From Kitasatospora sp. SUK 42 (GTDB lineage: Bacteria > Actinomycetota > Actinomycetes > Streptomycetales > Streptomycetaceae), in the NCBI RefSeq assembly GCF_015776785.2, contig NZ_LFMD02000003.1, positions 521,798 to 585,797 on the forward strand: a DNA stretch of 64,000 nucleotides, read 5' to 3'. This document shows positions 56,200 to 63,673 of the stretch, in pieces. Within the stretch, counting starts at the first letter, position 1. Each line of letters starts with the position of its first letter. The position numbers and the translations under genes are program-made. The notes below the pieces were generated by a model, which worked only from the letters and a program-made list of their open reading frames with translations, was not told the DNA's origin and ran no database searches.

Positions 56200-56301
56200 C
56201 CAGCTCTGCAGGGCCGCCAGCTCTTCAGGGTCGCCAGCTCTTCAGGGTCGCCAGCTCTTCAGGGTCGCCAGCTCTTCAGGGTCGCCAGCTCTTCAGGGCC
56301 G
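56200..56301. repeat. 17-bp tandem repeat, six copies
   Basis: Six adjacent 17-bp units of the form CCAGCTCTTCAGGGTCG: 56200-56216 (two changes), four identical units from 56217 to 56284, and 56285-56301 (one change). The array lies between the convergent GT87 and HExxH genes and includes the last codons and the stop of the latter. The unit length is not a multiple of three. Confidence 0.95.
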
Positions 56302-57448
56302 CCACCTCGGCCCGCCAGAGCTCGGTGAACCCGTCCAGCCCGACGCCCAGATCGGCGCGCAGCAGCCGGTCCGTACGCCGTTCCCGCTCCTCGCCCCGCC
56401 CGTCCTCCGCGCCGACCGCCCGGTAGAAGGCGACCAGCCGCTCCGGCCCCCAGTGGCGGGCGATCAGGTCGCAGGCGAGCCAGGACTGCTCGTAGGCCTG
56501 GGCGATACCGGTGGCGCCCGCGGCGAAGTCCTGGTCGGCGGGCAGCGCGCCCGGCAGCCTCCCGGCCGTGACGTCCCGGGCCAGCTCGGGGGCGATCTGC
56601 CGCGGTTCGCGGCCGGAGTCGCGGTAGGCCGTCCAGTCGGCGACGCCCTCGGAGAGCCACAGCGGCGTCCAGGCCCGGGTGTCGGCCCGGGTCGCGACGT
56701 GGGTGGCCTCGTGGGTGATGACGACCTGCCGCCCGAACCCGCTGAGCCGCCCGAACGCCTCGGGGTTGACCACCACCCGGTCCGCGGGGGTGTGGTGGGG
56801 CGCGCCGGGGGCGGCCACGGTGACCGCCGCCATGCCCGTCCAGCCCGCCGGGTCGGCCTCCAGCAGCCGGGCGAACTGCGCCTCGGTGGCGGGCAGTTCG
56901 AGCAGCAGCCGGCCCGGCCAGGCATCGCCCCAGACCGCGCTGACGGCCGGCACCGCGTGGTCCCCCACCGCGACCAGGCCGCTCGGGTCGGACCCCTCGG
57001 CCAGACCGAGCACCAGGCAGTGCGCGCCGGGCGCGGTACGGGCGGGGCCGAGGTCCCACAGCGCCGGGGGCCCGCTCGCGCCCTCCTCCCGCTCGACCCG
57101 CCAGCCGCCGGCGTCCCGGACCAGCGTGATCCGGCGCGGGTACACCTCGGGGTACTCGTCGTACCCGGCGATCCGCACCACCAGGTCGGCGGCGGCGGTC
57201 AGCCGGTCCGGCCCGCCGGCCGGGGAGAGCACCAGGTTGCGGTAGGCCGCCTCGGCTCCGGTGAGCCCGGACCAGGACGGCAGCGAGCGCGCCCGCTCCG
57301 CCAGCAGCCCGGCCACCTCGGCGTGCGGATCGGCCGCCCGCTGCGTCGGCACCGCCGGGGCGGCCGGCGGCAGCGACAGCTGGGTCAGCCCGCCGACCGC
57401 CAGCAGCAGCGCGCCGCGCCGGGACAGCGCGCGGCCGGGTGTCTCCAC
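56276..57448 (-). CDS. Exported HExxH metallopeptidase-like protein
   Basis: A 390-residue protein with an N-terminal twin-arginine-like export signal (ALSRRGALLLAVGGLTQL) and Ala/Pro-rich cleavage region. The zinc motif is H246-E-A-T-H250, followed by a distal Glu in WLSEGVADW (18-20 residues later), as in gluzincins of the peptidase_MA type. The first half looks like an NTF2- or cystatin-like lumenal domain. It starts with GTG 20 bp after the C40 gene stop, so they share an operon. The C-terminal residues LKSWRP and the stop codon are encoded by the 17-bp repeat. Confidence 0.82.
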   Translation of the reverse strand: METPGRALSRRGALLLAVGGLTQLSLPPAAPAVPTQRAADPHAEVAGLLAERARSLPSWSGLTGAEAAYRNLVLSPAGGPDRLTAAADLVVRIAGYDEYPEVYPRRITLVRDAGGWRVEREEGASGPPALWDLGPARTAPGAHCLVLGLAEGSDPSGLVAVGDHAVPAVSAVWGDAWPGRLLLELPATEAQFARLLEADPAGWTGMAAVTVAAPGAPHHTPADRVVVNPEAFGRLSGFGRQVVITHEATHVATRADTRAWTPLWLSEGVADWTAYRDSGREPRQIAPELARDVTAGRLPGALPADQDFAAGATGIAQAYEQSWLACDLIARHWGPERLVAFYRAVGAEDGRGEERERRTDRLLRADLGVGLDGFTELWRAEVAALKSWRP

Positions 57449-57468
57449 GGGGCCGGGAGGCGTCGCGC

Positions 57469-58515
57469 TCAGAGCCGGACCACCCCCGCGACCGGCATCG
57501 CGCCGACGCTCTCGTACCGGACCCTGGCACCCGGGTAGGGGGCGTGCACGATCACCCCGCCGCCGGCGTACATCCCGACGTGGTGCATGTCCCGGTAGAA
57601 GATCACCAGGTCTCCCGGCCGCGCTTCGGAGAGGCTGATCCGCTGCCCGGCGTTCGCCTGGGCCTGCGAGGTGCGCGGCAGGGTCACTCCGGCCTGCCGC
57701 CAGCTGTAGTACATCAGACCGGAGCAGTCGAACGCATGGGGTCCGGTGGCGCCGTACACGTACGGCGATCCGATCATCCGCACTGCGGCGGCCAGCGCGG
57801 CCGCCCCGCGCTCGGAGGCGGGCGGGGCGTCGCCGAGGTCCAGCCGGTCGGCGCCGCGGGTGGCGCGCTGCTCGGCGTCCCGGGCGTCCTGGGAGGCCAT
57901 CCGGGCCCGCTCGCCGGCGTCCAGGCCGTTGAGCAGCTTCTGCGCCGCGGCCAGCCGCTGCTGGATCTGCTGCTTGCTCTCGGCCAGCGAGCGGCGGGCC
58001 TGGTCCAGTTCGGCGAGCTTGCCCGCGGTCTCGGCGCGGCGCTGGTCCAGCCGGCGCTGGTGGTTGATCAGCTCGTGCAGCGTCTCCTGCTGCCGCTCGG
58101 CGGCCTGGTCGAGGCTGCGGGCGCGGGTGAGGTAGGCCTCGGGGTCGGAGGAGAGCATCAGCTGGGCGGTCTGGGTCATCCCGCCGCTGCGGTACTCGGC
58201 CCCGGCCACCGTCGCGAGGTCCCCGCGCAGCTGGTTCAGCTGGTCCTGGGCGGTGGCGACCTCTCCCTGGAGGATCGTGGTCTCGCCCTGGAGCCGGTGC
58301 TGGGCCTCCTGCGCGGCGTTGTACTTCTCGGACGCCTGCTCGGCCTCGTCGTACAGCTGCTCCACCTGCGCCTTGACGTCGCCGCGGTCGGGCCGGTCCG
58401 GGCCCCCGGGGGCCGCCTGGGCGCTGCCGCCGGCCGTCACGCCGAGGACGGTGGCGGCGGCCGCGGTCAGTACCAGCGCACGGGCGAGCAGTTGGGAACG
58501 GCGGTGCACGGGCAT
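57469..58515 (-). CDS. NlpC/P60 (C40) cell wall endopeptidase, first of three
   Basis: A 348-residue secreted peptidoglycan hydrolase. A signal peptide (SQLLARALVLTAAAATVLG) is followed by a long coiled coil (about 40-215) and a C-terminal NlpC/P60 domain with nucleophile C264 (FDCSGLMYY), His in HHVGMYAG and a third polar residue in VHAPYPG. The coiled coil resembles mycobacterial RipA-type autoinhibitory or tethering segments. Own promoter at 58598-58627; downstream it is joined to the HExxH gene. It probably cuts D-Glu to diaminopimelate bonds. Confidence 0.93.
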   Translation of the reverse strand: MPVHRRSQLLARALVLTAAAATVLGVTAGGSAQAAPGGPDRPDRGDVKAQVEQLYDEAEQASEKYNAAQEAQHRLQGETTILQGEVATAQDQLNQLRGDLATVAGAEYRSGGMTQTAQLMLSSDPEAYLTRARSLDQAAERQQETLHELINHQRRLDQRRAETAGKLAELDQARRSLAESKQQIQQRLAAAQKLLNGLDAGERARMASQDARDAEQRATRGADRLDLGDAPPASERGAAALAAAVRMIGSPYVYGATGPHAFDCSGLMYYSWRQAGVTLPRTSQAQANAGQRISLSEARPGDLVIFYRDMHHVGMYAGGGVIVHAPYPGARVRYESVGAMPVAGVVRL

Positions 58516-58597
58516 GGCGGCAGCGGCTCCAGATCCTGCGGCGCGGCCCCGCGGCCGCGCCCCAGCGGGCGGCCGTCGAGCGGGAGTCCGGTGGCAG

Positions 58598-58627
58598 ACG
58601 TTAGCGAGTCCGGGCAAGTGAGTCCAA
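58598..58627 (-). promoter_or_regulatory. Putative promoter of the first C40 gene
   Basis: Minus strand TTGGAC (58622-58627), 18-bp spacer, TAACGT (58598-58603). It gives a leader of about 75 nt. Confidence 0.5.
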
Positions 58628-58690
58628 ACCCCTCCGGACCCGAATATTTGACCCTCAATCGGACATCTGCCCGATCCACCGGAAAAGCCG

Positions 58691-58726
58691 CAGGCCCGGC
58701 CCTCCGCAGTGGGAGGGCCGGGCCTG
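58691..58726 (-). terminator. Intrinsic terminator after the second C40 gene
   Basis: A 15-bp perfect stem (58691-58705 with 58712-58726), 6-nt loop, followed on the minus strand by CGGCTTTTCC. It ends the transcript of the gene at 58746-59897. Confidence 0.8.
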
Positions 58727-58745
58727 AAAAGTCGCCTGGCGGGGG

Positions 58746-59897
58746 TCAGACCCGCACGATGCCGGTGAGCGGCATGTTGGTGACGGCCTCGTAGCGGACC
58801 GAGGCGCCCGGCTTGGGAGCGTGCAGCACCTGGCCGTTGCCCGCGTAGATGCCGACGTGGTGGGCGTCGCCGTAGAAGATCAGCATGTCGCCGGGCTGGG
58901 CCTGGGACAGGTCGGTGCCGATCCGGGTGCCGGCGCTGGCCTGCTCCTGCGAGGTGCGCGGCAGCGACACGCCGACCTGGCCGTACGCCCAGACCATCAG
59001 GCCGGAGCAGTCGAAGGAGCTCGGGCCGGTGGCGCCCCACACGTACGGGCTGCCGATCTTGGAGGCGGCGGCGGCCAGCGCGGCGGCACCGTGCGAGCTG
59101 CCGGGGGCGGCCTTGACCGGCGAGGAGCCGAGGTCGGTGCGGCTGTTGTCGCGCGAGGCACGGTCGGCGGTGGCCTTCGCGGCGTCGAGGTTCGCGCTCT
59201 CGGCCTTCAGCTGGGCGTCGGCGGCGGCCTTCGCGCTCTGGGCCTTCTGCAGGGCCTCCGCGGCGGCCTTGGCCTCGGCCTGCTGGATCGCCTGGCGCTC
59301 CTGCTCGGTCAGGGTGTTGAGCAGGTCCTGCGCGGCCTTCAGCTTGTTCTGGACCTCGTCCTTGGAGGCCTTCAGCTGCTGGGTGGTGGCCTCCAGCTCG
59401 GTGAGCTTGCCCTGGGCCTCGGTGCGGTCCTGGTCGAGCTTGCGCTGCTGCTCCTGGAGCTGCTTCAGCTGGTTCTTCTGGGTGTCCCCGGCCTGGTTCA
59501 GCGCACCGGCCTGGTTGAGGAAGTTGTCCGGGCTGGAGGAGAGCATCAGCTGGACGGTCGGGGATATGCCGCCGTTGCGGTACTGCTCCCCGGCGATCTC
59601 GGCGAGCCCGCCCTGCAGGTCGGTCACCTGCGCCTGCTGCCGGGCCACCTGGTCCTGCAGGCCGGCGACCTGCTTCTCCAGGCCCTGCTGCTTCTCCTGG
59701 GCGGCGTTGTACTTCTCGGTCGCGACCTCGGCCTGCTCGTTGAGCTGGTCGACCTGCTCCTTGACCTGATCCTTGGTCGGCTGCGGGTCGGCGTGGGCGC
59801 CGGTCTGCGCGGACAGTGCGACGGCGGCGGCGGCCACACCGGTCAGGATCGAGACGCGGGCACGGCCGGCGGGCTTGGGACGACGATGGGACGCCAC
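58746..59897 (-). CDS. NlpC/P60 (C40) cell wall endopeptidase, second of three (c-di-AMP riboswitch-controlled)
   Basis: A 383-residue secreted hydrolase with signal peptide (RVSILTGVAAAAVALSAQTGAHA), a coiled coil of about 210 residues rich in Gln, Lys and Glu, and a C-terminal NlpC/P60 domain: C297 (FDCSGLM), HHVGIYAG and LHAPKPG. GTG start with AAGGAG nine bases upstream. The 5' leader is about 270 nt and contains a ydaO-type riboswitch. Very similar in layout and sequence to the third paralogue, with a longer Ala/Lys-rich segment (KAAAEALQKAQSAKAAADA). Confidence 0.94.
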   Translation of the reverse strand: MASHRRPKPAGRARVSILTGVAAAAVALSAQTGAHADPQPTKDQVKEQVDQLNEQAEVATEKYNAAQEKQQGLEKQVAGLQDQVARQQAQVTDLQGGLAEIAGEQYRNGGISPTVQLMLSSSPDNFLNQAGALNQAGDTQKNQLKQLQEQQRKLDQDRTEAQGKLTELEATTQQLKASKDEVQNKLKAAQDLLNTLTEQERQAIQQAEAKAAAEALQKAQSAKAAADAQLKAESANLDAAKATADRASRDNSRTDLGSSPVKAAPGSSHGAAALAAAASKIGSPYVWGATGPSSFDCSGLMVWAYGQVGVSLPRTSQEQASAGTRIGTDLSQAQPGDMLIFYGDAHHVGIYAGNGQVLHAPKPGASVRYEAVTNMPLTGIVRV

Positions 59898-59919
59898 GAA
59901 GGCGGACTCCTTCTTCCTA

Positions 59920-60125
59920 CGGCCGCCTACCGGGTGAGCTGACGGGTTCGGGCCGGAAGCATGCCCTACGACGCCTCACGGCCGTTCCACCGGCCGACCT
60001 GGCGCCGATTCACCCCGGAGGAACGTGGTTCCCCGGCTCCGCTCCGCAGCGCCCCCGACCACTGGGCTCCCCTGTCGGGCAGTCGCTTCGACCTGCCCCG
60101 CTGTTTCGCGAACTCGACGGAAACC
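59920..60125 (-). ncRNA. ydaO-type c-di-AMP riboswitch
   Basis: On the minus strand the conserved blocks of the ydaO/yuaA class occur in order: GACAGGGGAGCCC, CCGGGGAACCACG, CCGGGGTGAATCGG, GGCCCGAACCCGTCAGC and TCACCCGGTAGGCGG. The last matches the class 3' end (CCGAAUCCGUCAGCUAACCUCGUAAGCG in Bacillus, differing in a few bases). Riboswitches of this class bind cyclic di-AMP and in actinomycetes precede cell wall hydrolase genes. The exact 5' boundary is uncertain. AGGCGG at its 3' end can instead pair with CCGCCT (59900-59905), placing the ribosome site in the loop. Confidence 0.88.
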
Positions 60126-60175
60126 ACCGCCGCCATCCAGGCTGGATGATCGACAGTGCGGTGGTTCGAAGCACG

Positions 60176-60205
60176 ACCCTAGTAACTGAACCGTGATCCG
60201 TTCAA
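60176..60205 (-). promoter_or_regulatory. Putative promoter of the riboswitch-C40 transcript
   Basis: Minus strand TTGAAC (60200-60205), 18-bp spacer, TAGGGT (60176-60181). Start expected near 60169. The element GACCCTAGT recurs upstream of the third C40 gene (about 61502-61511). Confidence 0.55.
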
Positions 60206-60330
60206 ATCCTTGTCAGAAAAAAGACAGAATATTATCCATGTTCCTTTGTGAAAATGACCGATGGTGATCGCCGACACACGTAAAGCTGATCGATTCTCAT
60301 CAATCGGCCCAGGGACGGGCAAACCCGAAG

Positions 60331-60357
60331 CGCCACCCCGACAGTCACGGGGTGGCG
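60331..60357 (-). terminator. Hairpin terminator after the third C40 gene
   Basis: A 10-bp stem (60331-60340 with 60348-60357) and 7-nt loop, followed on the minus strand by CTTCGGGTTTG. It lies about 44 nt after the stop. Confidence 0.65.
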
Positions 60358-60400
60358 CGGATCACAGGGTCGGGACGGGCCCCTCGGGCGTGTCGGGCCG

Positions 60401-61435
60401 TCAGATCCGGCGGATCGTGTTGATCGACATCGCGTCGGCCTTCATCACCTTCACCACGTCACCGGTGTGCGGCGCGTGGACGACCATGCCGTTGCCGATG
60501 TACATCGCGACGTGGTGCATGTCCCCGCCGTAGATCACCAGGTCGCCCGGCTGAGCCGTGGCCAGCGTCACCGCGGTCCCGATGTGGCCCTGCTCCTGCG
60601 AGGTGCGCGGCAGCGAGACGCCCGCCTGGCCGTACGCCCAGACCATCAGGCCGGAACAGTCGAAGGTGCTCGACCCGGTGGCGCCCCACACGTACGGGGA
60701 GCCCTGCTTGCTCATCGCCTTGGCCACCGCCGTGGCCGCGTAGCCGCTGGCCGGCGGCAGGCTGGAGAGGTCGACCCGGTCGCTGCCGCGCGAGGCGCGG
60801 TCGTCCTGCTGCTGCTGGGCCTTCAGCGCGGCGCGGTCGGCGGCGCTGAGCGAGTTCAGCAGGTCCTGAGCGGCCTTCAGCTTCGTGTTGACGTCCGTCT
60901 TGGCCTGGTTCAGGTCCTTGGTGGTGGAGTCCAGCGAGGCCAGCACCGCGGCGGCCTCGGCCTTCTCCTGGTCCAGCCGGCGCTGCTGGTCGAGCAGCCC
61001 CTTGAGCGCCTCGGTCTGGCTGGCGCTGGCCTGCTGCGCGCTGGAGGCCTTCTCCAGGTAGCCGGACGGGTCGGAGGAGAGCATCAGCTGGACGGCCGGG
61101 TCGATGCCGCCGGTGCGGTACTGCTCGCCCGCCACCTCGGCCAGGCCCGCCTGCAACTGGGTCATCTGGTCCTGGCTGCGGGCGACCTGGTCCTGCAGCT
61201 GGTCGGACTGCTTGCGGAGCTGGTCGGCCCGCTCCTTGGCGCCGTTGTACTTCTCCGCCGCCTGCTCCTGCTCCTGCTGGAGCAGGTCGATCTGCGCCTT
61301 GACGTCCTGCTTGTTCGGCTGCGGCGCGGCGTGCGCGGCCACCTGGGCGGAGAGGGCGACCGCGGTCGCAGCGGCAGCGGTGAGCACGGAGACCCGCGCG
61401 CGGCTCGGCTGCTTGGGACGGCGGTGGGAGGCCAA
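60401..61435 (-). CDS. NlpC/P60 (C40) cell wall endopeptidase, third of three
   Basis: A 344-residue paralogue of the second C40 enzyme: signal peptide (RARVSVLTAAAATAVALSA), coiled coil (about 45-190) and NlpC/P60 domain with C260 (FDCSGLM), HHVAMYIG and VHAPHTG. The TTG at 61435 is chosen, with AAGGAG 8 nt upstream, because it gives the same MASHRRPK opening as the neighbour; an ATG seven codons earlier has no site. It has its own promoter region and terminator, and no riboswitch was seen upstream. Confidence 0.92.
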   Translation of the reverse strand: MASHRRPKQPSRARVSVLTAAAATAVALSAQVAAHAAPQPNKQDVKAQIDLLQQEQEQAAEKYNGAKERADQLRKQSDQLQDQVARSQDQMTQLQAGLAEVAGEQYRTGGIDPAVQLMLSSDPSGYLEKASSAQQASASQTEALKGLLDQQRRLDQEKAEAAAVLASLDSTTKDLNQAKTDVNTKLKAAQDLLNSLSAADRAALKAQQQQDDRASRGSDRVDLSSLPPASGYAATAVAKAMSKQGSPYVWGATGSSTFDCSGLMVWAYGQAGVSLPRTSQEQGHIGTAVTLATAQPGDLVIYGGDMHHVAMYIGNGMVVHAPHTGDVVKVMKADAMSINTIRRI

Positions 61436-61635
61436 GGGACCGGCTCCTTCTTCCATCGGACTCGCCTGTTCAGGTGAGATTCCGGAAAATAGGTTTGACG
61501 CCAGACCCTAGTGAAGATCTAACTGTTTCGCCACTCCCCCGAACGTGTGAACTCCGGCCCCCGTTCCGCTTTCACGGAATCCGCACACCACCGTGAACCG
61601 GGCGTTGACCGGACGTCACACCGCCCTGCCCGCCG

Positions 61636-63132
61636 TCAGGGCCGTGCCAGCCGGTTCAGCAGCAGCACCGACGCCACCGGGCGCGCGCCCGCCTTCCGCA
61701 CGCCCTCCGCGACCTCCCGGTCGGTGGACACCACCACCACCGGACGGCCCTGCGGCTCGGCCCGCACCAGACGGCGGATCAGCTCGTCCGCGGTCTCCCC
61801 GGTCCGGCTGAACCGGACCCGGACCCCGCGCGGCGGCGCCATGATCACCGGAACGTCCAGGTCCTGCCCGTCGAACACACAGGTGACCTCCGCCTGGGTG
61901 CGCTGGGCCAGCATCGCCAACCCGCCCAGCAGCCGGATCCGCTGCTGCTCCAGCGGCAGCGTCGGATAGCCGGTCTTGGTCACGTTGTAGCCGTCCACCA
62001 CCAGGTGCACCTGCGGGATCGCCAGCAACTGGTCCAGCAGCGCCGGGTCGTCCTCCGCCAGACCGCGCCGCGCCACGTCGTGCGGCGAGGCCGCCCCCGG
62101 CACCACGGCCTCCACCAGGTCCGCCGGGCGGATCTGGGAGACCGGCAGCGCCAGCTCCCGCTGCAGCCCCTGCGCCGACTGCAGCACGGTGTCCAGCAGC
62201 AGCCGCAGCCGCATGTCCTCGACGCTGCGCCCCTCGCGGGCCGAACGCCGGCCCTGCTCGGCGGCGTTCTCCAGCTCGGACACCCGGTGCCGCAGCCGCC
62301 GCGCCTCGCTCTCGCCCGCGCTGCGCTCGGTGGCGGCCTGCGCCTTCACCGACTCCAGCTCCCCGGCCAGGCGCCGGGCCTCGGCCTGCGCCCGCCGGGT
62401 GTCGCTCTCCAACGAGCGCACCTTCTTGCGCAGCGAGTCGGCCTCCCGCCGGAGGCTCTCGAACTCGGCCCGCTGCCGCTCCAGGTCCGCGCGGGCGGCG
62501 GCCCGCACCTCGGCCAGCTCGGCCTGCAACTTCTCCACCAGCCGGCCGGCCTCCGCGGCCGCGTCCTCGGCGCCGGCCCGCTCGGCCTCCTCGCCGGCCT
62601 CGGTGACCAGTCGGCTCCAGCCGGCCGAGCGCACCAGGTAGGCGGCGGCCGCGACGTCCATCGGATCGGCGGCACTCGGGACGGCGCCCGACTCCAGCGC
62701 CTTCACCAGGTCCGGCTGGCCCAGCCGCAGCCGCTCCGCTATCCGCACCCGGAAGGCCGGCTCCGACTCCAGCGCCGCCGCCAGCGCGGTGGCCGCGTAC
62801 TTGGCCCGCCGCGCGGGGGTGAACTTGACGTACTGCCGCAGGCTCTGCGGCAGTTCCCCGGGCGGCAGTCCGCCCAGCGCGTCCGAGGCCAGGCCGACCA
62901 CGCGCCGGCGCACCCCCTCGGGCAGCGGCCGGTCCAGCTTCTCGGCCGCGCGCTCCGGAGCCGCCCCGGCGGGGGCCGCCTCCGGGGAGCCGGCCTCGGA
63001 CGGGACGGGCTCGGCGTCCGGCGCAGCGGGCTGAAGCCCCTGCGCTTCGGCGGGCTCCCTCGCTGCGTCCACCACGTCCTCGGCTCCGATCCTGGTCCAG
63101 CGGGTGACGGCGATGGCCGTCCCTGTCGTCAC
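61636..63132 (-). CDS. NYN domain protein (YacP-like putative ribonuclease) with coiled coil
   Basis: A 498-residue cytoplasmic protein. Residues 75-180 form a helical N-terminal domain, about 180-310 a charged coiled coil (LRREADSLRKKVRSLE), and about 355-498 a NYN/PIN-like nuclease domain (VHLVVDGYNVTKTGYP, VTCVFDGQD, VVSTDREVAEGVRKAG) of the YacP/Rae1 type. Acidic residues needed for metal binding are visible at the start of each strand. The start is GTG. In Bacillus, Rae1 cuts mRNA on ribosomes; a similar RNase role here is inferred. Confidence 0.88.
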   Translation of the reverse strand: MTTGTAIAVTRWTRIGAEDVVDAAREPAEAQGLQPAAPDAEPVPSEAGSPEAAPAGAAPERAAEKLDRPLPEGVRRRVVGLASDALGGLPPGELPQSLRQYVKFTPARRAKYAATALAAALESEPAFRVRIAERLRLGQPDLVKALESGAVPSAADPMDVAAAAYLVRSAGWSRLVTEAGEEAERAGAEDAAAEAGRLVEKLQAELAEVRAAARADLERQRAEFESLRREADSLRKKVRSLESDTRRAQAEARRLAGELESVKAQAATERSAGESEARRLRHRVSELENAAEQGRRSAREGRSVEDMRLRLLLDTVLQSAQGLQRELALPVSQIRPADLVEAVVPGAASPHDVARRGLAEDDPALLDQLLAIPQVHLVVDGYNVTKTGYPTLPLEQQRIRLLGGLAMLAQRTQAEVTCVFDGQDLDVPVIMAPPRGVRVRFSRTGETADELIRRLVRAEPQGRPVVVVSTDREVAEGVRKAGARPVASVLLLNRLARP

Positions 63133-63209
63133 GCTCCGTGCGTCTTGTCTGTATTGTCCCGTGCGGTGGACGGGCGCGTCGCGCTCCGCCCACCGCAGCG
63201 GGGAGGGGG

Positions 63210-63473
63210 TCAGCCCTGGTCGGCGGGGGCCTCAGCGCCCTCGGAGCCCGGACGGGCCACCAGCTCGACCTGGTCGACCGCGTTGCACCAGCGGCAGCGC
63301 ACCGACTCGATCGTCTCGCTCAGCACCTCGGTCTCCTCGACCTTGGACTCGCCGGCCAGGTCGAAGTGCAGGAACTCGGTCACCCGAGCGGTGCGGGTCA
63401 CGTCGAAGCGGGTGAGGTTGCCGCACAGCGTGCAGCGCCAGCGCGTCTCGGCGGTCAGAGCGGGGACGGTCAT
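63210..63473 (-). CDS. Small zinc-ribbon protein
   Basis: An 87-residue protein with two CxxC knuckles (CTLC at residues 14-17 and CRWC near 60-63), a typical zinc ribbon, and a beta-rich middle (RFDVTRTARVTEFLHFDL). The ATG at 63473 is chosen because the longer frame is Pro/Ala-rich. Upstream of the NYN gene on the same strand (77-bp gap), so possibly co-transcribed. Function unknown. Confidence 0.82.
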   Translation of the reverse strand: MTVPALTAETRWRCTLCGNLTRFDVTRTARVTEFLHFDLAGESKVEETEVLSETIESVRCRWCNAVDQVELVARPGSEGAEAPADQG

Positions 63474-63673
63474 CGGGGATCCTCTCGGGTGGTCCCTGGG
63501 CGGGCTAGGCGCTCCCCCCGGAGCCCCGGCGTCGGCGGCGGGAGGCGGGAATGCCCGCCCCAAGCCTATTGCCTGGGGCAACCGCCACGACCACCGGTCA
63601 CCTCAGAACGCGGGCTAGTCCACCTGCCGTAAACCACGGTGTCACCTGCGGCGCCCGGAGGGATGCTGGCCGC

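Larger units (their letters stand above)
59898..60400 (-). other. 503-bp region: terminator, promoter and riboswitch leader
   Basis: Non-coding. From upstream on the minus strand it holds the terminator of the third C40 gene (60331-60357), an AT-rich stretch (about 60190-60310), a promoter (60176-60205), an 8-bp-stem hairpin (60123-60130 with 60159-60166) and the c-di-AMP riboswitch running almost to the ribosome site. Confidence 0.85.

Noticed and set aside
61436..61635. A second c-di-AMP riboswitch upstream of the third C40 gene
   Set aside because: The gap is only 200 bp and lacks the GGGGTGAAT and CCGTCAGC blocks; only a short hairpin (CTCACCTG with CAGGCGAG) was seen.
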